From contig NC_019702.1 in the NCBI RefSeq assembly GCF_000317085.1, forward strand, positions 2,634,394 to 2,698,393: 64,000 nucleotides of DNA, read 5' to 3'. The position numbers and the translations under genes are program-made. Of this stretch, positions 17,509-25,891 are shown one piece after another. The notes beneath the pieces are model-generated. The model did no database searches. It worked only from the letters and a program-made list of their open reading frames with translations, and was not told the origin of the DNA. The stretch is from Synechococcus sp. PCC 7502. Its GTDB lineage: Bacteria > Cyanobacteriota > Cyanobacteriia > Pseudanabaenales > Pseudanabaenaceae. Within the stretch, counting starts at the first letter, position 1. Every line of letters begins with the position of its first letter.

Positions 17509-18615
17509 TTATGCAAATGTTTTACCTACAGCTTCGGAAATATGAGACAACCCAAACTGGTCTAACTTTTGAACTAAGCCTGCGGAAATTTGCTTAACAA
17601 TGGGTAAGCCCTCATAAACCAGTCCCGTATATAATTGCACCAAAGATGCTCCCGCCGTGATTTTATCCCAAGCATTCTGTGCTGAGGCAATCCCGCCCAC
17701 GCCAATGATGGTAATACTACCTTGAGAGATTTGATTAATGAGCTTTATTACTTCTAGCGATCGCTTTTTTACAGGTTGCCCGCTTAATCCGCCAATTTCC
17801 TTAGTAAGGGATTCGGGACTTTGAAGATTTTGACGAGCGATCGTGGTGTTGGTGGCAATTATTCCCGCTACTTGATTTTGCATACTCATCTGCACAACTG
17901 CTTGGATATCTTCATCATTCAGATCGGGGGCAATTTTGACCAGTAAGGGCTTATGTTCAAAGTTTTCAGCTTGCAAAGTTTGGATAATTTCTTGCAGAGT
18001 ATCGACCGCCTGTAAATCTCGTAAGCCTACGGTATTGGGAGAGCTAACATTAACAACAAAGTAATCTCCAAAATCCTTGAGTAACTTAAAGCTGGCAACA
18101 TAATCATTTTTTGCTTCAGATAAAGGCGTAATTTTGGATTTACCGAGATTAATACCTATGGGAATACTGGGTTTGTACTGCTGATAATAGGTTTTTAAAA
18201 ACTCAGCCACCGCTTCTGCCCCAATATTATTAAATCCCATACGATTGATAATTGCCTCATCCTTGGGTAAGCGAAATAGTCGGGGTTGAGGATTTCCACT
18301 TTGCCCATGCCAAGTAATACTGCCCACTTCAGCAAAACCAAAGCCAAAACTAGACCACCCACCAATAGCGATCGCATTTTTATCAAAACCTGCGGCTAAA
18401 CCAATGGGATTTGCAAAGTTAATACCCATAATATTTTGGCTTAATCGAGGATTTTCATATTTTAGAAACCGACTCACTACAGATTGCAAGGGGCTAGAAT
18501 TACCAACGGTCTGCACCGTGGCGATCGCTAAACTATGAGCTAGTTCGGGGTCTAAGGCAAACAGTAAAGGACGTAATACCGCCCGATAGGTGGTTTGAGA
18601 AATTTGGGATAACAT
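17509..18615 (-). CDS. pyrD: Dihydroorotate dehydrogenase (quinone), class 2
   Basis: An FMN enzyme of pyrimidine synthesis that oxidises dihydroorotate with a membrane quinone. It has 368 residues with the class 2 N-terminal helical extension ([15 protein letters not shown]). The FMN/substrate motifs are [53 protein letters not shown] (catalytic Ser in class 2) and [20 protein letters not shown] near the end. bvdR follows on the same strand 58 bases downstream. Confidence 0.96.
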   Translation of the reverse strand: MLSQISQTTYRAVLRPLLFALDPELAHSLAIATVQTVGNSSPLQSVVSRFLKYENPRLSQNIMGINFANPIGLAAGFDKNAIAIGGWSSFGFGFAEVGSITWHGQSGNPQPRLFRLPKDEAIINRMGFNNIGAEAVAEFLKTYYQQYKPSIPIGINLGKSKITPLSEAKNDYVASFKLLKDFGDYFVVNVSSPNTVGLRDLQAVDTLQEIIQTLQAENFEHKPLLVKIAPDLNDEDIQAVVQMSMQNQVAGIIATNTTIARQNLQSPESLTKEIGGLSGQPVKKRSLEVIKLINQISQGSITIIGVGGIASAQNAWDKITAGASLVQLYTGLVYEGLPIVKQISAGLVQKLDQFGLSHISEAVGKTFA

Positions 18616-18748
18616 AGCTCTGATCCTAGCAGCTTAACAGAGACTGGGTTAAGGAAATTACCCTAAAATTCAGCTATGGCAAGATACGAGAAACGATCTC
18701 TAATACCTATGCTAGGATCGAAGCTTAGTAGATATTCTTCCGATAACT

Positions 18749-19213
18749 ATGGTAATCGCATCTCATCAGTCTAAAGTAAATTCCCATCATGATCTATATG
18801 AGCAAGACTTTTGCCTGTGGGTAGAAAAGGCATCAAGTTTATTACGAGCAGGTAGATTTGATGATTTAGACATGAAGAATCTCTTAGAAGAAATTGAGGA
18901 TATGAGTAATAGTCAGAGGCGATCGCTAAAAAGCAATCTCAAAATTCTCCTGATGCATTTATTGAAGTATAAATATCAACCTGCAAAGCGTTCCAATAGT
19001 TGGCTTTATACTGTAGTTGAACATCGTCAGAGATTATCTGATGCCTTAACGAGCAGTCCTAGTTTGAAAGGATATTTCCTGGAAGTGTTTACGGAAGCCT
19101 ATGAAGCTGCTAAAGAATTAGCCAGTGCTGAAACTGGTTTAGAGATCGATGTTTTTCCAATAGATTCTCCGTTCACGCCTGAGCAAGTCTTAGATAAAAA
19201 ATATTTACCATAA
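18749..19213 (+). CDS. DUF29 family protein
   Basis: A 154-residue protein with the DUF29 layout: YEQDFCLWVEKASSLLRAGR, DLDMKNLLEEIEDMS, LLMHLLKYKYQPAKR and SWLYTVVEHRQRL. DUF29 proteins are very common in cyanobacteria, often near mobile or toxin-antitoxin loci. Their function is unknown. Standalone gene with its own upstream region of 133 bases. Confidence 0.85.
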   Translation: MVIASHQSKVNSHHDLYEQDFCLWVEKASSLLRAGRFDDLDMKNLLEEIEDMSNSQRRSLKSNLKILLMHLLKYKYQPAKRSNSWLYTVVEHRQRLSDALTSSPSLKGYFLEVFTEAYEAAKELASAETGLEIDVFPIDSPFTPEQVLDKKYLP

Positions 19214-19214
19214 A

Positions 19215-19985
19215 CTACGGCAGAATACGAGAAGCGATCGCCAAGGTTAAACTGACCCATCCTCCGCGTTCATCATAATGGCGAATCATTTGGTGATAGA
19301 TATTAGGCTTAACTAGCCACAAAACTTCTAAGGTCACAGGCCTTCTTAATTTAGTTTGAGTGGGACAAACCGAAGCTACACCGTCAGGCAAAAATAGAAC
19401 TTTAATATTGCCCTCCAATTTATTACCAATAGTAGAAATGCGAGTTTGATTTTCCCATCTAGTTTCTGTGGTGAATTGATCGGGCGATCGCCAATCGGGA
19501 TATAAAGTTAGTACCTCACATTGCCATTTTCCCTGTAATTTTTCCCAGCTAATATCTTGGGATAAGGTCGGCTCTTTAGCTTCTAAGTTTTCACGAATAT
19601 AGGTCAGGCGATCGAGTTCTCCCTTTTGGTTAAATAACTGCACCAAACGGCGGCGGGAATTGCCATAAATTAGTCCTAGTTCTGCTCCAAATTCACTATT
19701 AAACCCTAACTGGATTGAACCTTGGGAAAAAGCTCCATTGCTAAAGAAGAGGACGCTACGGGCTAAGGAACTATATTCTAAATTTCGTTCTTGAGTGCCA
19801 CTAGGGTAGAACTGGCGAATAGTTTGACGAATTGCCTTATTCTCATTTCCTCCTGCTAGGATAGTTTCGCTGGGAATATCTTCAATAAATTCACCATTGG
19901 GAGAGATACGGGTAAAGGAACCCTGCCAACAACCTAAATTTTTAAGTAAGCAGTCCCATTGAGATAACGTTGTGGATAAAGTCAT
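19215..19985 (-). CDS. DUF3598 family protein
   Basis: A 256-residue cyanobacterial protein with QWDCLLKNLGCWQGSFTRIS, FFSNGAFSQGSIQLGFNSEFGAELGL after it in two short motifs, and a C-terminal half rich in beta-strand-like segments. These match the DUF3598 (lipocalin-like) family. No catalytic residue is evident. It lies 3 bases from the WecG-type gene on the same strand, so the two are probably cotranscribed. Confidence 0.8.
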   Translation of the reverse strand: MTLSTTLSQWDCLLKNLGCWQGSFTRISPNGEFIEDIPSETILAGGNENKAIRQTIRQFYPSGTQERNLEYSSLARSVLFFSNGAFSQGSIQLGFNSEFGAELGLIYGNSRRRLVQLFNQKGELDRLTYIRENLEAKEPTLSQDISWEKLQGKWQCEVLTLYPDWRSPDQFTTETRWENQTRISTIGNKLEGNIKVLFLPDGVASVCPTQTKLRRPVTLEVLWLVKPNIYHQMIRHYDERGGWVSLTLAIASRILP

Positions 19986-19988
19986 GTC

Positions 19989-20774
19989 TTAAATCTCGGC
20001 TATATTCTTTGTTTTAATTCTTTGTTTTATAAATTGGATCAGAAATAAAATTATAAAAATAGGGTTATTAATCAAATATCTACGCCAGAGTCTCTGTGGT
20101 TCTTGACGCAAACGGTATAACCACTCTAACCCCGAACCCATCATCCACCGTGGTGCCTGAGTTACCTGTCCCCCATGAAAATCAAACGCTGCCCCCACAC
20201 CAATCATCACCGCATTAATTTTACCTTGGGCTTCAGCCATCCAGTATTCCTGCTTGGGACAACCTAAACCCACAAATATAACTTTGGCACCAGAAGCTTT
20301 AATCAAGTTACAGTCCTGCTCCAGTTGATCTCTGAGATTAGATTCCGAAGTAAAAGGGGGTGAATAGGAGCCAGCGATCGCCAAGGTGGGAAATTTTTGT
20401 TTGAGATTTTGCTTTAAGTTTTCTAGGGTTTGCTCTGTACTGCCATAGAGATAGATGGAATAGCCCAAATTACAACTGCGATCGCACCATGCCAACATTA
20501 AATCAGGACCATATACTCGGGGTTGCTGGGTTGCTCCAAGTAATCTTAATGCCCAGACTAGTGGCATCCCATCGGGGGTAACTAGATCGGCATGATCCAA
20601 GACCCTTTGATACTTTCGATCCCAATAACCAGTCATGACCACATGGACATTAGCAGCCACTATATAACAGGATTTTTCAGCATTTACCCATCCTTCAATG
20701 CGATCGCAGGCATCGTTGTAGCTGGTAGCTTGAATATTTGTTTTTAAAACTTGATAGGATTGAGCGGATTTCAA
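19989..20774 (-). CDS. WecG/TagA/CpsF family glycosyltransferase (GT26)
   Basis: A 261-residue transferase for lipid-linked sugar assembly of surface polysaccharides. Motifs: VAANVHVVMTG, DLVTPDGMPLVWALRL, RVYGPDLML, IYLYGSTEQTLENLK, KVIFVGLGCPKQEYWM and MIGVGAAFDFHGG followed by APRWMMGSGLEWLYRL. This is the full domain set. The C-terminal helix (INNPIFIILFLIQFIK) probably contacts the membrane. Confidence 0.92.
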   Translation of the reverse strand: MKSAQSYQVLKTNIQATSYNDACDRIEGWVNAEKSCYIVAANVHVVMTGYWDRKYQRVLDHADLVTPDGMPLVWALRLLGATQQPRVYGPDLMLAWCDRSCNLGYSIYLYGSTEQTLENLKQNLKQKFPTLAIAGSYSPPFTSESNLRDQLEQDCNLIKASGAKVIFVGLGCPKQEYWMAEAQGKINAVMIGVGAAFDFHGGQVTQAPRWMMGSGLEWLYRLRQEPQRLWRRYLINNPIFIILFLIQFIKQRIKTKNIAEI

Positions 20775-20855
20775 AGGATTTAGGGAGTGAGATTTGCTAA
20801 AACTACCATAAAATCTAGGCTAAACTTAGTAAGTGAGCTATGGGGCAGAATATCA

Positions 20856-21338
20856 ATGTCAAAACGAGTCAGAATTGAACCAATCGCTCAAGAAGCGGAT
20901 ATAGAGACCAACGGCAACCTGCTTTCGGTGTTAATGCAGGAAGATTTAAATATTCTCAAGGAGTGTGGCGGACGGGGAATGTGTGCGACCTGTCATGTCT
21001 ATATCCAAGAGGGTATGAATTCTCTAAGTCCCATTGGGAAGCGAGAGCAGCGTACCCTAGAGGTAATCACCACCTGTACACCTAATTCTCGTCTTGCTTG
21101 TCAAGCTAAGGTAATGGCAGAGGGAGTAGTTGTAGAGCTACCTGTGGGGATGTATATTCAGTCAATTCAGGATATTGAGGCTTTAATTGGCAGACGCTGT
21201 GAAAAGCCAATGCTCCACCCTGTAACGGGACAAACTTTAGTGGAAGTGGGGCAGCTAATCACCCGTTCAATGGTGCGCCAGTTGGAAAGTACAGATTTTC
21301 GGATTGGGGAACAGTTGTCTCAAACTAAAAGAGCCTGA
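20856..21338 (+). CDS. 2Fe-2S ferredoxin with a C-terminal extension (Slr0148-like)
   Basis: The start is taken at ATG 20856 (MSKRVRIEPIAQ...), giving 160 residues; the frame is open from 20787, but the extra part is in the divergent promoter region. Cluster cysteines are C37, C43, C46 (CGGRGMCATC) and C82 (RLACQ). This is a plant/vertebrate-type fold with CX5CX2C spacing. After residue 95 an extension contains IGRRCEKPMLHPVTGQTLVE and ITRSMVRQLE, seen in a cyanobacterium-specific subgroup. The V4R-domain gene follows at 200 bases, as in the slr0144-slr0152 operon of Synechocystis, where slr0148 is such a ferredoxin. The operon link is inference. Confidence 0.8.
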   Translation: MSKRVRIEPIAQEADIETNGNLLSVLMQEDLNILKECGGRGMCATCHVYIQEGMNSLSPIGKREQRTLEVITTCTPNSRLACQAKVMAEGVVVELPVGMYIQSIQDIEALIGRRCEKPMLHPVTGQTLVEVGQLITRSMVRQLESTDFRIGEQLSQTKRA

Positions 21339-21429
21339 AATAGCTTTAATCCTTAATAAAGAATATAAGGTCATTCCAAATTAAAGATCACCTTACGCGG
21401 TATATCCACCCAGTACTAAAATCAAGTTT

Positions 21430-21473
21430 AGCTGGAGTTAAGTTTTTGCCTCTGCCCTTCAACTCCCCTAGCT
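21430..21473 (+). repeat. Imperfect inverted repeat in the leader of the V4R gene
   Basis: AGCTGGAGTTAAG (21430-21442) can pair with CTTCAACTCCCCTAGCT (21457-21473) with small bulges, around a T-rich loop. It lies about 65 bases before the V4R start. It could be a leader hairpin or the end of the ferredoxin transcript. Confidence 0.35.
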
Positions 21474-21537
21474 CAAGTCCTATAAAATATATTGCGTAAC
21501 ATCAGCCTATAATTTAACTATACATAGGAAATCTAAA

Positions 21538-22221
21538 ATGACTATCAGCACAGCAGGTTTAGGTAATGCGATCGCTAAAAGCCGCACGATCCAAAGTCAC
21601 TATAGCTTGCAAGACTTTTTTACCCTTAATTCTGAACAGGGTGTAATCTTGGACTGGAACGGTATGCGTAATGTATTAACTAGTGAAGATTTTATTATTG
21701 GTTTGCAAGAGGGTTTAGAAGAAGAGGTCGGGGAAGCCTCTGCCTCGGTGATGTACTCCATTGGCTGTGAATGGGGGCGACAAGACTCAGAGTTTTTTGC
21801 CCAGTGGTTTGAGAAAGATTTTAACCGTAGTATTCGCCAAACCAATTTACCATTTTTACTAGAAACTTGGTGGTGGCCCTTTGCAGCTCAGGGTTGGGGG
21901 CGTTGGAATATGGATATGAGCGATCGCAAGCAGGGATTTATGTTTATTAGTATCTATGATTCGGCGGTGGCGCGTACCCTTGGGGATGTGGGCAAACCAG
22001 TTTGTCATCTGTATGCGGGTTTATTTTCAGGGTTTTTTACCAATTTAGTAAATAAAAAGCTAGACTGTATCGAGATTCAGTGCTATTCCATGGGCGAAAA
22101 TTTCTGTAAGTTTTTGTTGGGTGGTGGTGATCGCATTGATGCAGCATCTTTTTGGTTAAATGAAGGAGCAACTAGTCGGGATATTGAGCGTCGCCTGCGC
22201 GATGGAGGGCTAACTAGGTAA
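21538..22221 (+). CDS. V4R-domain protein (Slr0144/Slr0147-like)
   Basis: A 227-residue protein. The C-terminal half carries a V4R (4-vinyl reductase) domain: GKPVCHLYAGLFSGFF, DCIEIQCYSMGENFCKFLLG. The N-terminal half contains GCEWGRQDSEFF and an unusually Trp-rich ETWWWPFAAQGWGRWNMD stretch. Cyanobacterial V4R proteins of this type are encoded in the slr0144-slr0152 operon implicated in photosystem II assembly and high-light response. The next gene starts inside its stop codon (TAATG), so they are translationally coupled. Confidence 0.75.
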   Translation: MTISTAGLGNAIAKSRTIQSHYSLQDFFTLNSEQGVILDWNGMRNVLTSEDFIIGLQEGLEEEVGEASASVMYSIGCEWGRQDSEFFAQWFEKDFNRSIRQTNLPFLLETWWWPFAAQGWGRWNMDMSDRKQGFMFISIYDSAVARTLGDVGKPVCHLYAGLFSGFFTNLVNKKLDCIEIQCYSMGENFCKFLLGGGDRIDAASFWLNEGATSRDIERRLRDGGLTR

Positions 22222-22472
22222 TGACTAATCAAAAGTTTCTGGGGCAGACGGTTAAGGCTTTTTGGCAGGGTGTAAATTGGGAAAATCGTCCCATCCTCAC
22301 AAATCAGTCTTCATCTTCCGCCATGACTTTGACGGTTCAGGATTACTTTGCCATGATTCCTTGGTCAGGGGGAGCGATTGCCGTTGCCACCTCTAAGCCA
22401 CAAATTCCTCAAGACTTAGGTTCATCTGAAACCTTAGAAGATTTCCTAGATGATATATCCAAATTTTTTTAA
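22221..22472 (+). CDS. Small conserved cyanobacterial protein coupled to the V4R gene
   Basis: An 83-residue protein beginning MTNQKFLGQTVKAFWQGVNW. The centre LTVQDYFAMIPWSG resembles other small proteins of the slr0144-slr0152-type operon. No enzymatic motif is seen. The ATG overlaps the stop of the V4R gene by one base. The C-terminus is acidic (DLGSSETLEDFLDDISKFF). Function unknown. Confidence 0.7.
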   Translation: MTNQKFLGQTVKAFWQGVNWENRPILTNQSSSSAMTLTVQDYFAMIPWSGGAIAVATSKPQIPQDLGSSETLEDFLDDISKFF

Positions 22473-22593
22473 GCCACCTGCATATTCAGACTGAAGCAAA
22501 TTAGTCGATCAAATTAATAGTCAAATTAATAATAGTCATGCCAAATTTTAAAAATTGTGGTTTACTGTGTGCAATGAGAATGTGAGGAAAAGA

Positions 22594-23487
22594 ATGGTTT
22601 CAAATTGGCAACGTGTGAGGAGTTACACTAACCAGCAACCTATCGGCATTTTTGATAGCGGTGTGGGTGGTTTAACTGTATTACAAGAGCTAAAACGTCA
22701 ACTGCCCAACGAAAAAATAGTTTACTTTGCTGATACTGCTAGGGTACCGTGGGGTTCTCGTCCGCAGTCAGAAATTATTGAGTTCGTCCAGCAAATCTTA
22801 AGTTGGATGCAAACTCAACAGGTAAAAATGGTAGTTATGGCTTGCAATACTAGTTCTGCCCTGGCGATTGAAACTGTGCGATCGCAGTTTGACTTACCCA
22901 TGATTGGTTTAATTTTACCTGCTGCTAAGGCGGCAATTAAGTATGGTCAACGCATCGGTGTAATTGCGACTACAGCCACGGTTAATAGTATGGCTTATGT
23001 CAATGCGATTACCGAAACCCACAAGCAATCTCAGGTATGGCAAGTTGCCTGTCCTGAATTTGTCCCATTGATTGAGGCAGATCGGATACACGATCCCTAT
23101 ACCTATGAAATTGCGAAAAACTATCTAACTCCATTAATTGAGGCGGAAATTGATACTTTAGTGATGGGCTGTACTCATTATCCCCACTTGCTTGAAGTAT
23201 TCAAACAAATTCTCCCGCCCTATGTTAAATTTATTGACCCCGCCAAGTATGTCGTTAAGGCTGTCAATCAGGAGTTAGACATTTTAGGTTTGCGCGATCG
23301 CAGTTCTCGTAAGAATGCTGTTACCAAGTTTTATGTCAGTGGTGATGCTGAACAATTTGCGGAGGTTTCCAGTCGTTGGTTAGGGAATAAACCCCTAGTG
23401 CAGAATGTAGAATTATTACCAACGCCATTTACAGTTGAGGAATCATCTTTAATCGAGACCGCAGAGCCCGTTGAACTACTTTCCTGA
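22594..23487 (+). CDS. murI: Glutamate racemase
   Basis: It makes D-glutamate for peptidoglycan. Motifs: IGIFDSGVGGLTVLQEL, YFADTARVPWGS, the first catalytic Cys in VMACNTSSALA and the second in MGCTHYPHLL. The start at ATG 22594 is preferred because AGGAAAAGA lies directly upstream. The open frame begins at 22555. Length is normal (297 aa). The amidase gene starts 40 bases later, so a cell-wall operon is likely. Confidence 0.94.
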   Translation: MVSNWQRVRSYTNQQPIGIFDSGVGGLTVLQELKRQLPNEKIVYFADTARVPWGSRPQSEIIEFVQQILSWMQTQQVKMVVMACNTSSALAIETVRSQFDLPMIGLILPAAKAAIKYGQRIGVIATTATVNSMAYVNAITETHKQSQVWQVACPEFVPLIEADRIHDPYTYEIAKNYLTPLIEAEIDTLVMGCTHYPHLLEVFKQILPPYVKFIDPAKYVVKAVNQELDILGLRDRSSRKNAVTKFYVSGDAEQFAEVSSRWLGNKPLVQNVELLPTPFTVEESSLIETAEPVELLS

Positions 23488-23527
23488 TTTTTCTAGTGTC
23501 AATTCTAGCCGTCAATTCTAATCGTCA

Positions 23528-25090
23528 ATGTTGAGGTATCGTCATTCATCCCTATCAATATCCCTAAGTCTATGTATCCTTCTGACTGGGTATGGGGAAA
23601 AAGCGGTAGCTCAAAGCCAAGATGATCGGGTTTTATATGCCCAAGCTACGGGTCTACAACTGCGGGGAGTTCAAAATACCCCTGAAGGGATAGTGTTACT
23701 AATCAATGGTAATCCCAAAATTCTGAGCCAAAGAGCTATTAACCCTGATCGCCTAGTTATAGATTTGGTTGGTACCGTAGTTCCGCCTAATTTACACAAA
23801 GCCGTAATTCCCATTAATCGTTACGGAGTTAGGCAGGTGAGAATTGGACAAAATCAACAAAATCCTCCCACTGCCCGCATTGTTTTAGATTTTGAATCCC
23901 AAAGCGAAACTAGTACGGTAGACTGGGAAGCAATTTTTACTCCTAATCGTGGGGCTGTAATTATTCGACCCACCAATGCGATCGCAAATAATCCGCCACC
24001 TCGACCATCTCTTTTCAATCCACCGCCATCAAATTCTGGACTTAATGCCAATAACAATAGTGATAACCTCACCCTAATTCAAAAGCTAAACCTTACTCAG
24101 TCTGGGCAGCTTTTAATCCAAACCAATCAACCTTTTACCTATCTTGGTACCGAAGATGTCCCCAGTGGTACCTATAACATCACCATTAATAATGCCAAGA
24201 TTTCTCCGCAATTAGTTCGTCCTAGCCTTGATGGTACTGCTTTAGATGCGATCAGAATGACTCAAGTAGGAAGTTCTGTGGTAATTGGCTTACGTCCTAG
24301 TGTGGGCTGGCGGATTCGTGAAGATGCTCGCTCCGATCCCCAACAGATTTATGTGCAGTTGTATCAGCCTCAGAATAGTAATGCAAATGCCAGTATCAAT
24401 AGAGCAAATCCAAATATTTCACAAAATCCCCCTATTCCCAGTTACCTCGACCCAAATCTCCCGATTACTGATCCCCCTGCAAATCCTCCTAGAACTTCTC
24501 CACCCACACCAAGGGTAATTCCAGCCCCTAATGTGGCTAATCGTGGTAAGGGCGTAATTGTCCTTGATCCCGGTCATGGTGGTAATGACGTTGGCGCAGT
24601 GGGTAATGGTATCTATGAAGCTAATGTGGTTTTGGCGATCGCCTTAAAATTAGGGCGGATTTTGCAGGAAATGGGCTACACCGTTATCTATACCCGTACG
24701 GACAATACTGAAGTGGAACTACAGCCTAGGGTTGATATTGCGGAAAGAGTTAATGCCGATACCTTTGTGAGTATTCATGCTAATTCGCTAGAGGCAAGGC
24801 AAAGCCAAATTAGTGGTATTGAAACCTACTATGCCCCCGGAGCTACCCTGAGTGGACGGTTAGCAAATTTTGTCCATAACCAAATTATTAATACAACTGG
24901 TGCCAGTGATCGCGGGGTTCGTACGGCTCGGTTTCATGTGATTCGTCGTACTTCTATGCCTTCTATTTTGGTGGAAACTGGGTTTGTGACTAATCCCCAA
25001 GAAAGTGCTAATTTGAATAATCCTAGCTATCAAGAACGCATGGCGGGAGCGATCGCCCGAGGTGTAGATCAGTTCTTAAAATCACGCTAA
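23528..25090 (+). CDS. amiC: N-acetylmuramoyl-L-alanine amidase (AMIN plus Amidase_3)
   Basis: A 520-residue exported cell-wall hydrolase. It has a signal peptide (SISLSLCILLTGYGEKAVAQ), AMIN domains (about 40-135 and 180-275) for envelope targeting, a Pro/Asn-rich linker (280-335) and a zinc amidase domain from about 340. The domain has DPGHGG (His350), IYEANV (Glu ligand), FVSIHANS (His ligand) and SILVETGFVTNPQE with the catalytic Glu. In cyanobacteria such AmiC proteins act in cell separation or septal junction drilling. The gene follows murI by 40 bases. Confidence 0.93.
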   Translation: MLRYRHSSLSISLSLCILLTGYGEKAVAQSQDDRVLYAQATGLQLRGVQNTPEGIVLLINGNPKILSQRAINPDRLVIDLVGTVVPPNLHKAVIPINRYGVRQVRIGQNQQNPPTARIVLDFESQSETSTVDWEAIFTPNRGAVIIRPTNAIANNPPPRPSLFNPPPSNSGLNANNNSDNLTLIQKLNLTQSGQLLIQTNQPFTYLGTEDVPSGTYNITINNAKISPQLVRPSLDGTALDAIRMTQVGSSVVIGLRPSVGWRIREDARSDPQQIYVQLYQPQNSNANASINRANPNISQNPPIPSYLDPNLPITDPPANPPRTSPPTPRVIPAPNVANRGKGVIVLDPGHGGNDVGAVGNGIYEANVVLAIALKLGRILQEMGYTVIYTRTDNTEVELQPRVDIAERVNADTFVSIHANSLEARQSQISGIETYYAPGATLSGRLANFVHNQIINTTGASDRGVRTARFHVIRRTSMPSILVETGFVTNPQESANLNNPSYQERMAGAIARGVDQFLKSR

Positions 25091-25164
25091 CTACTTTTAA
25101 TCACTTTTTTGAAATTAATTATCCAGCCCTAGTTCAGCACCAATTTGCCTAAAGTTGCTAGAGA

Positions 25165-25196
25165 TTGACAAACTAAACTTGGCTAGCTAGTATAAT
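25165..25196 (+). promoter_or_regulatory. Putative promoter of the TetR-efflux operon
   Basis: TTGACA at 25165-25170 is followed by TAGTATAAT. TAGTAT (25188-25193) gives a 17-base spacer and TATAAT (25191-25196) a 20-base spacer. It lies directly before the 20-bp palindrome, so repressor binding at the palindrome would block it. Confidence 0.5.
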
Positions 25197-25199
25197 AAA

Positions 25200-25219
25200 A
25201 TGCAAGTAAGTACTTGCAT
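25200..25219. promoter_or_regulatory. TetR-type operator palindrome
   Basis: ATGCAAGTAAGTACTTGCAT reads as a perfect inverted repeat: arms of 9 bases around AG. It is adjacent to the predicted -10 element and 15 bases before the likely tetR start. This is the position of a classical autoregulatory operator. Binding by the adjacent TetR is inference. Confidence 0.7.
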
Positions 25220-25234
25220 AAATTTATAAAATCA

Positions 25235-25840
25235 GTGAGTCAACTAAATCGCAACACAACTAAAACTAAGGATCGGTTAATTCAAGCAGCAATCGAGGTG
25301 TTTTCTAGCGCAGGGGTTGTGGGGGCAACTACCCGTGAAATTGCGCGAGTGGCAGGGGTAAATGAAGTTACACTATTTCGCCATTTTCAAAGTAAGGAAC
25401 AACTATTAGGTGCAGTTGCCGCACATATCACAGCCCTCAACTTAGAGACCTTGCTTCAGCAGGATCAATGGGCAGAGGATTTACACCAAAATCTGCTTGA
25501 CTATGCCCGCTTACATGACCAGATGCTCGAAGAGTACGAGGCTTTGGTACGCATGTTTATTGGTGAGGCAAAGCGGCATCCCCACGAATCCCTGCAAGTG
25601 TTGCAACAGTATTTTCTCCCCCTGCGTGAGCAACTTATTGCCTATTTGCGTACCTGTGTAAATCAAGGCATAGTCCGTGCGGATGTTGACTTACCTCTAG
25701 CGGTGGATCAGTTTACAGGGATGTTACTGGCAGGGATGCTCCGCCGTCATGTGCTTGCAGTTGACCGAGGGTATAGTCGCGATCGCTATGTGGAGGCTTC
25801 TGTGAATTTATTGATTTCTGGCATCACTACATCTATCTGA
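25235..25840 (+). CDS. TetR/AcrR family transcriptional regulator
   Basis: A regulator of about 201 residues with a TetR N-terminal HTH: TKDRLIQAAIEVFSSAGVVG, then TTREIARVAGVNEVTLFRHF and SKEQLL. The C-terminal ligand-binding domain is divergent. I place the start at GTG 25235 because the alternative TTG at 25214 lies inside the operator palindrome. It lies 51 bases upstream of an EmrB/QacA-type exporter, so it most likely represses itself and that exporter. Confidence 0.88.
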   Translation: MSQLNRNTTKTKDRLIQAAIEVFSSAGVVGATTREIARVAGVNEVTLFRHFQSKEQLLGAVAAHITALNLETLLQQDQWAEDLHQNLLDYARLHDQMLEEYEALVRMFIGEAKRHPHESLQVLQQYFLPLREQLIAYLRTCVNQGIVRADVDLPLAVDQFTGMLLAGMLRRHVLAVDRGYSRDRYVEASVNLLISGITTSI

Positions 25841-25891
25841 ATCCTAATAATCAGCTAGAAGCAATATTCTTTAGTTTCTTCAGGAAATTTT

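Noticed and set aside
25214-25216. TTG at 25214 as the start of the TetR regulator
   Set aside because: The codon is inside the 20-bp operator palindrome and directly after the predicted -10 box, which leaves no room for a leader. GTG at 25235 is preferred.
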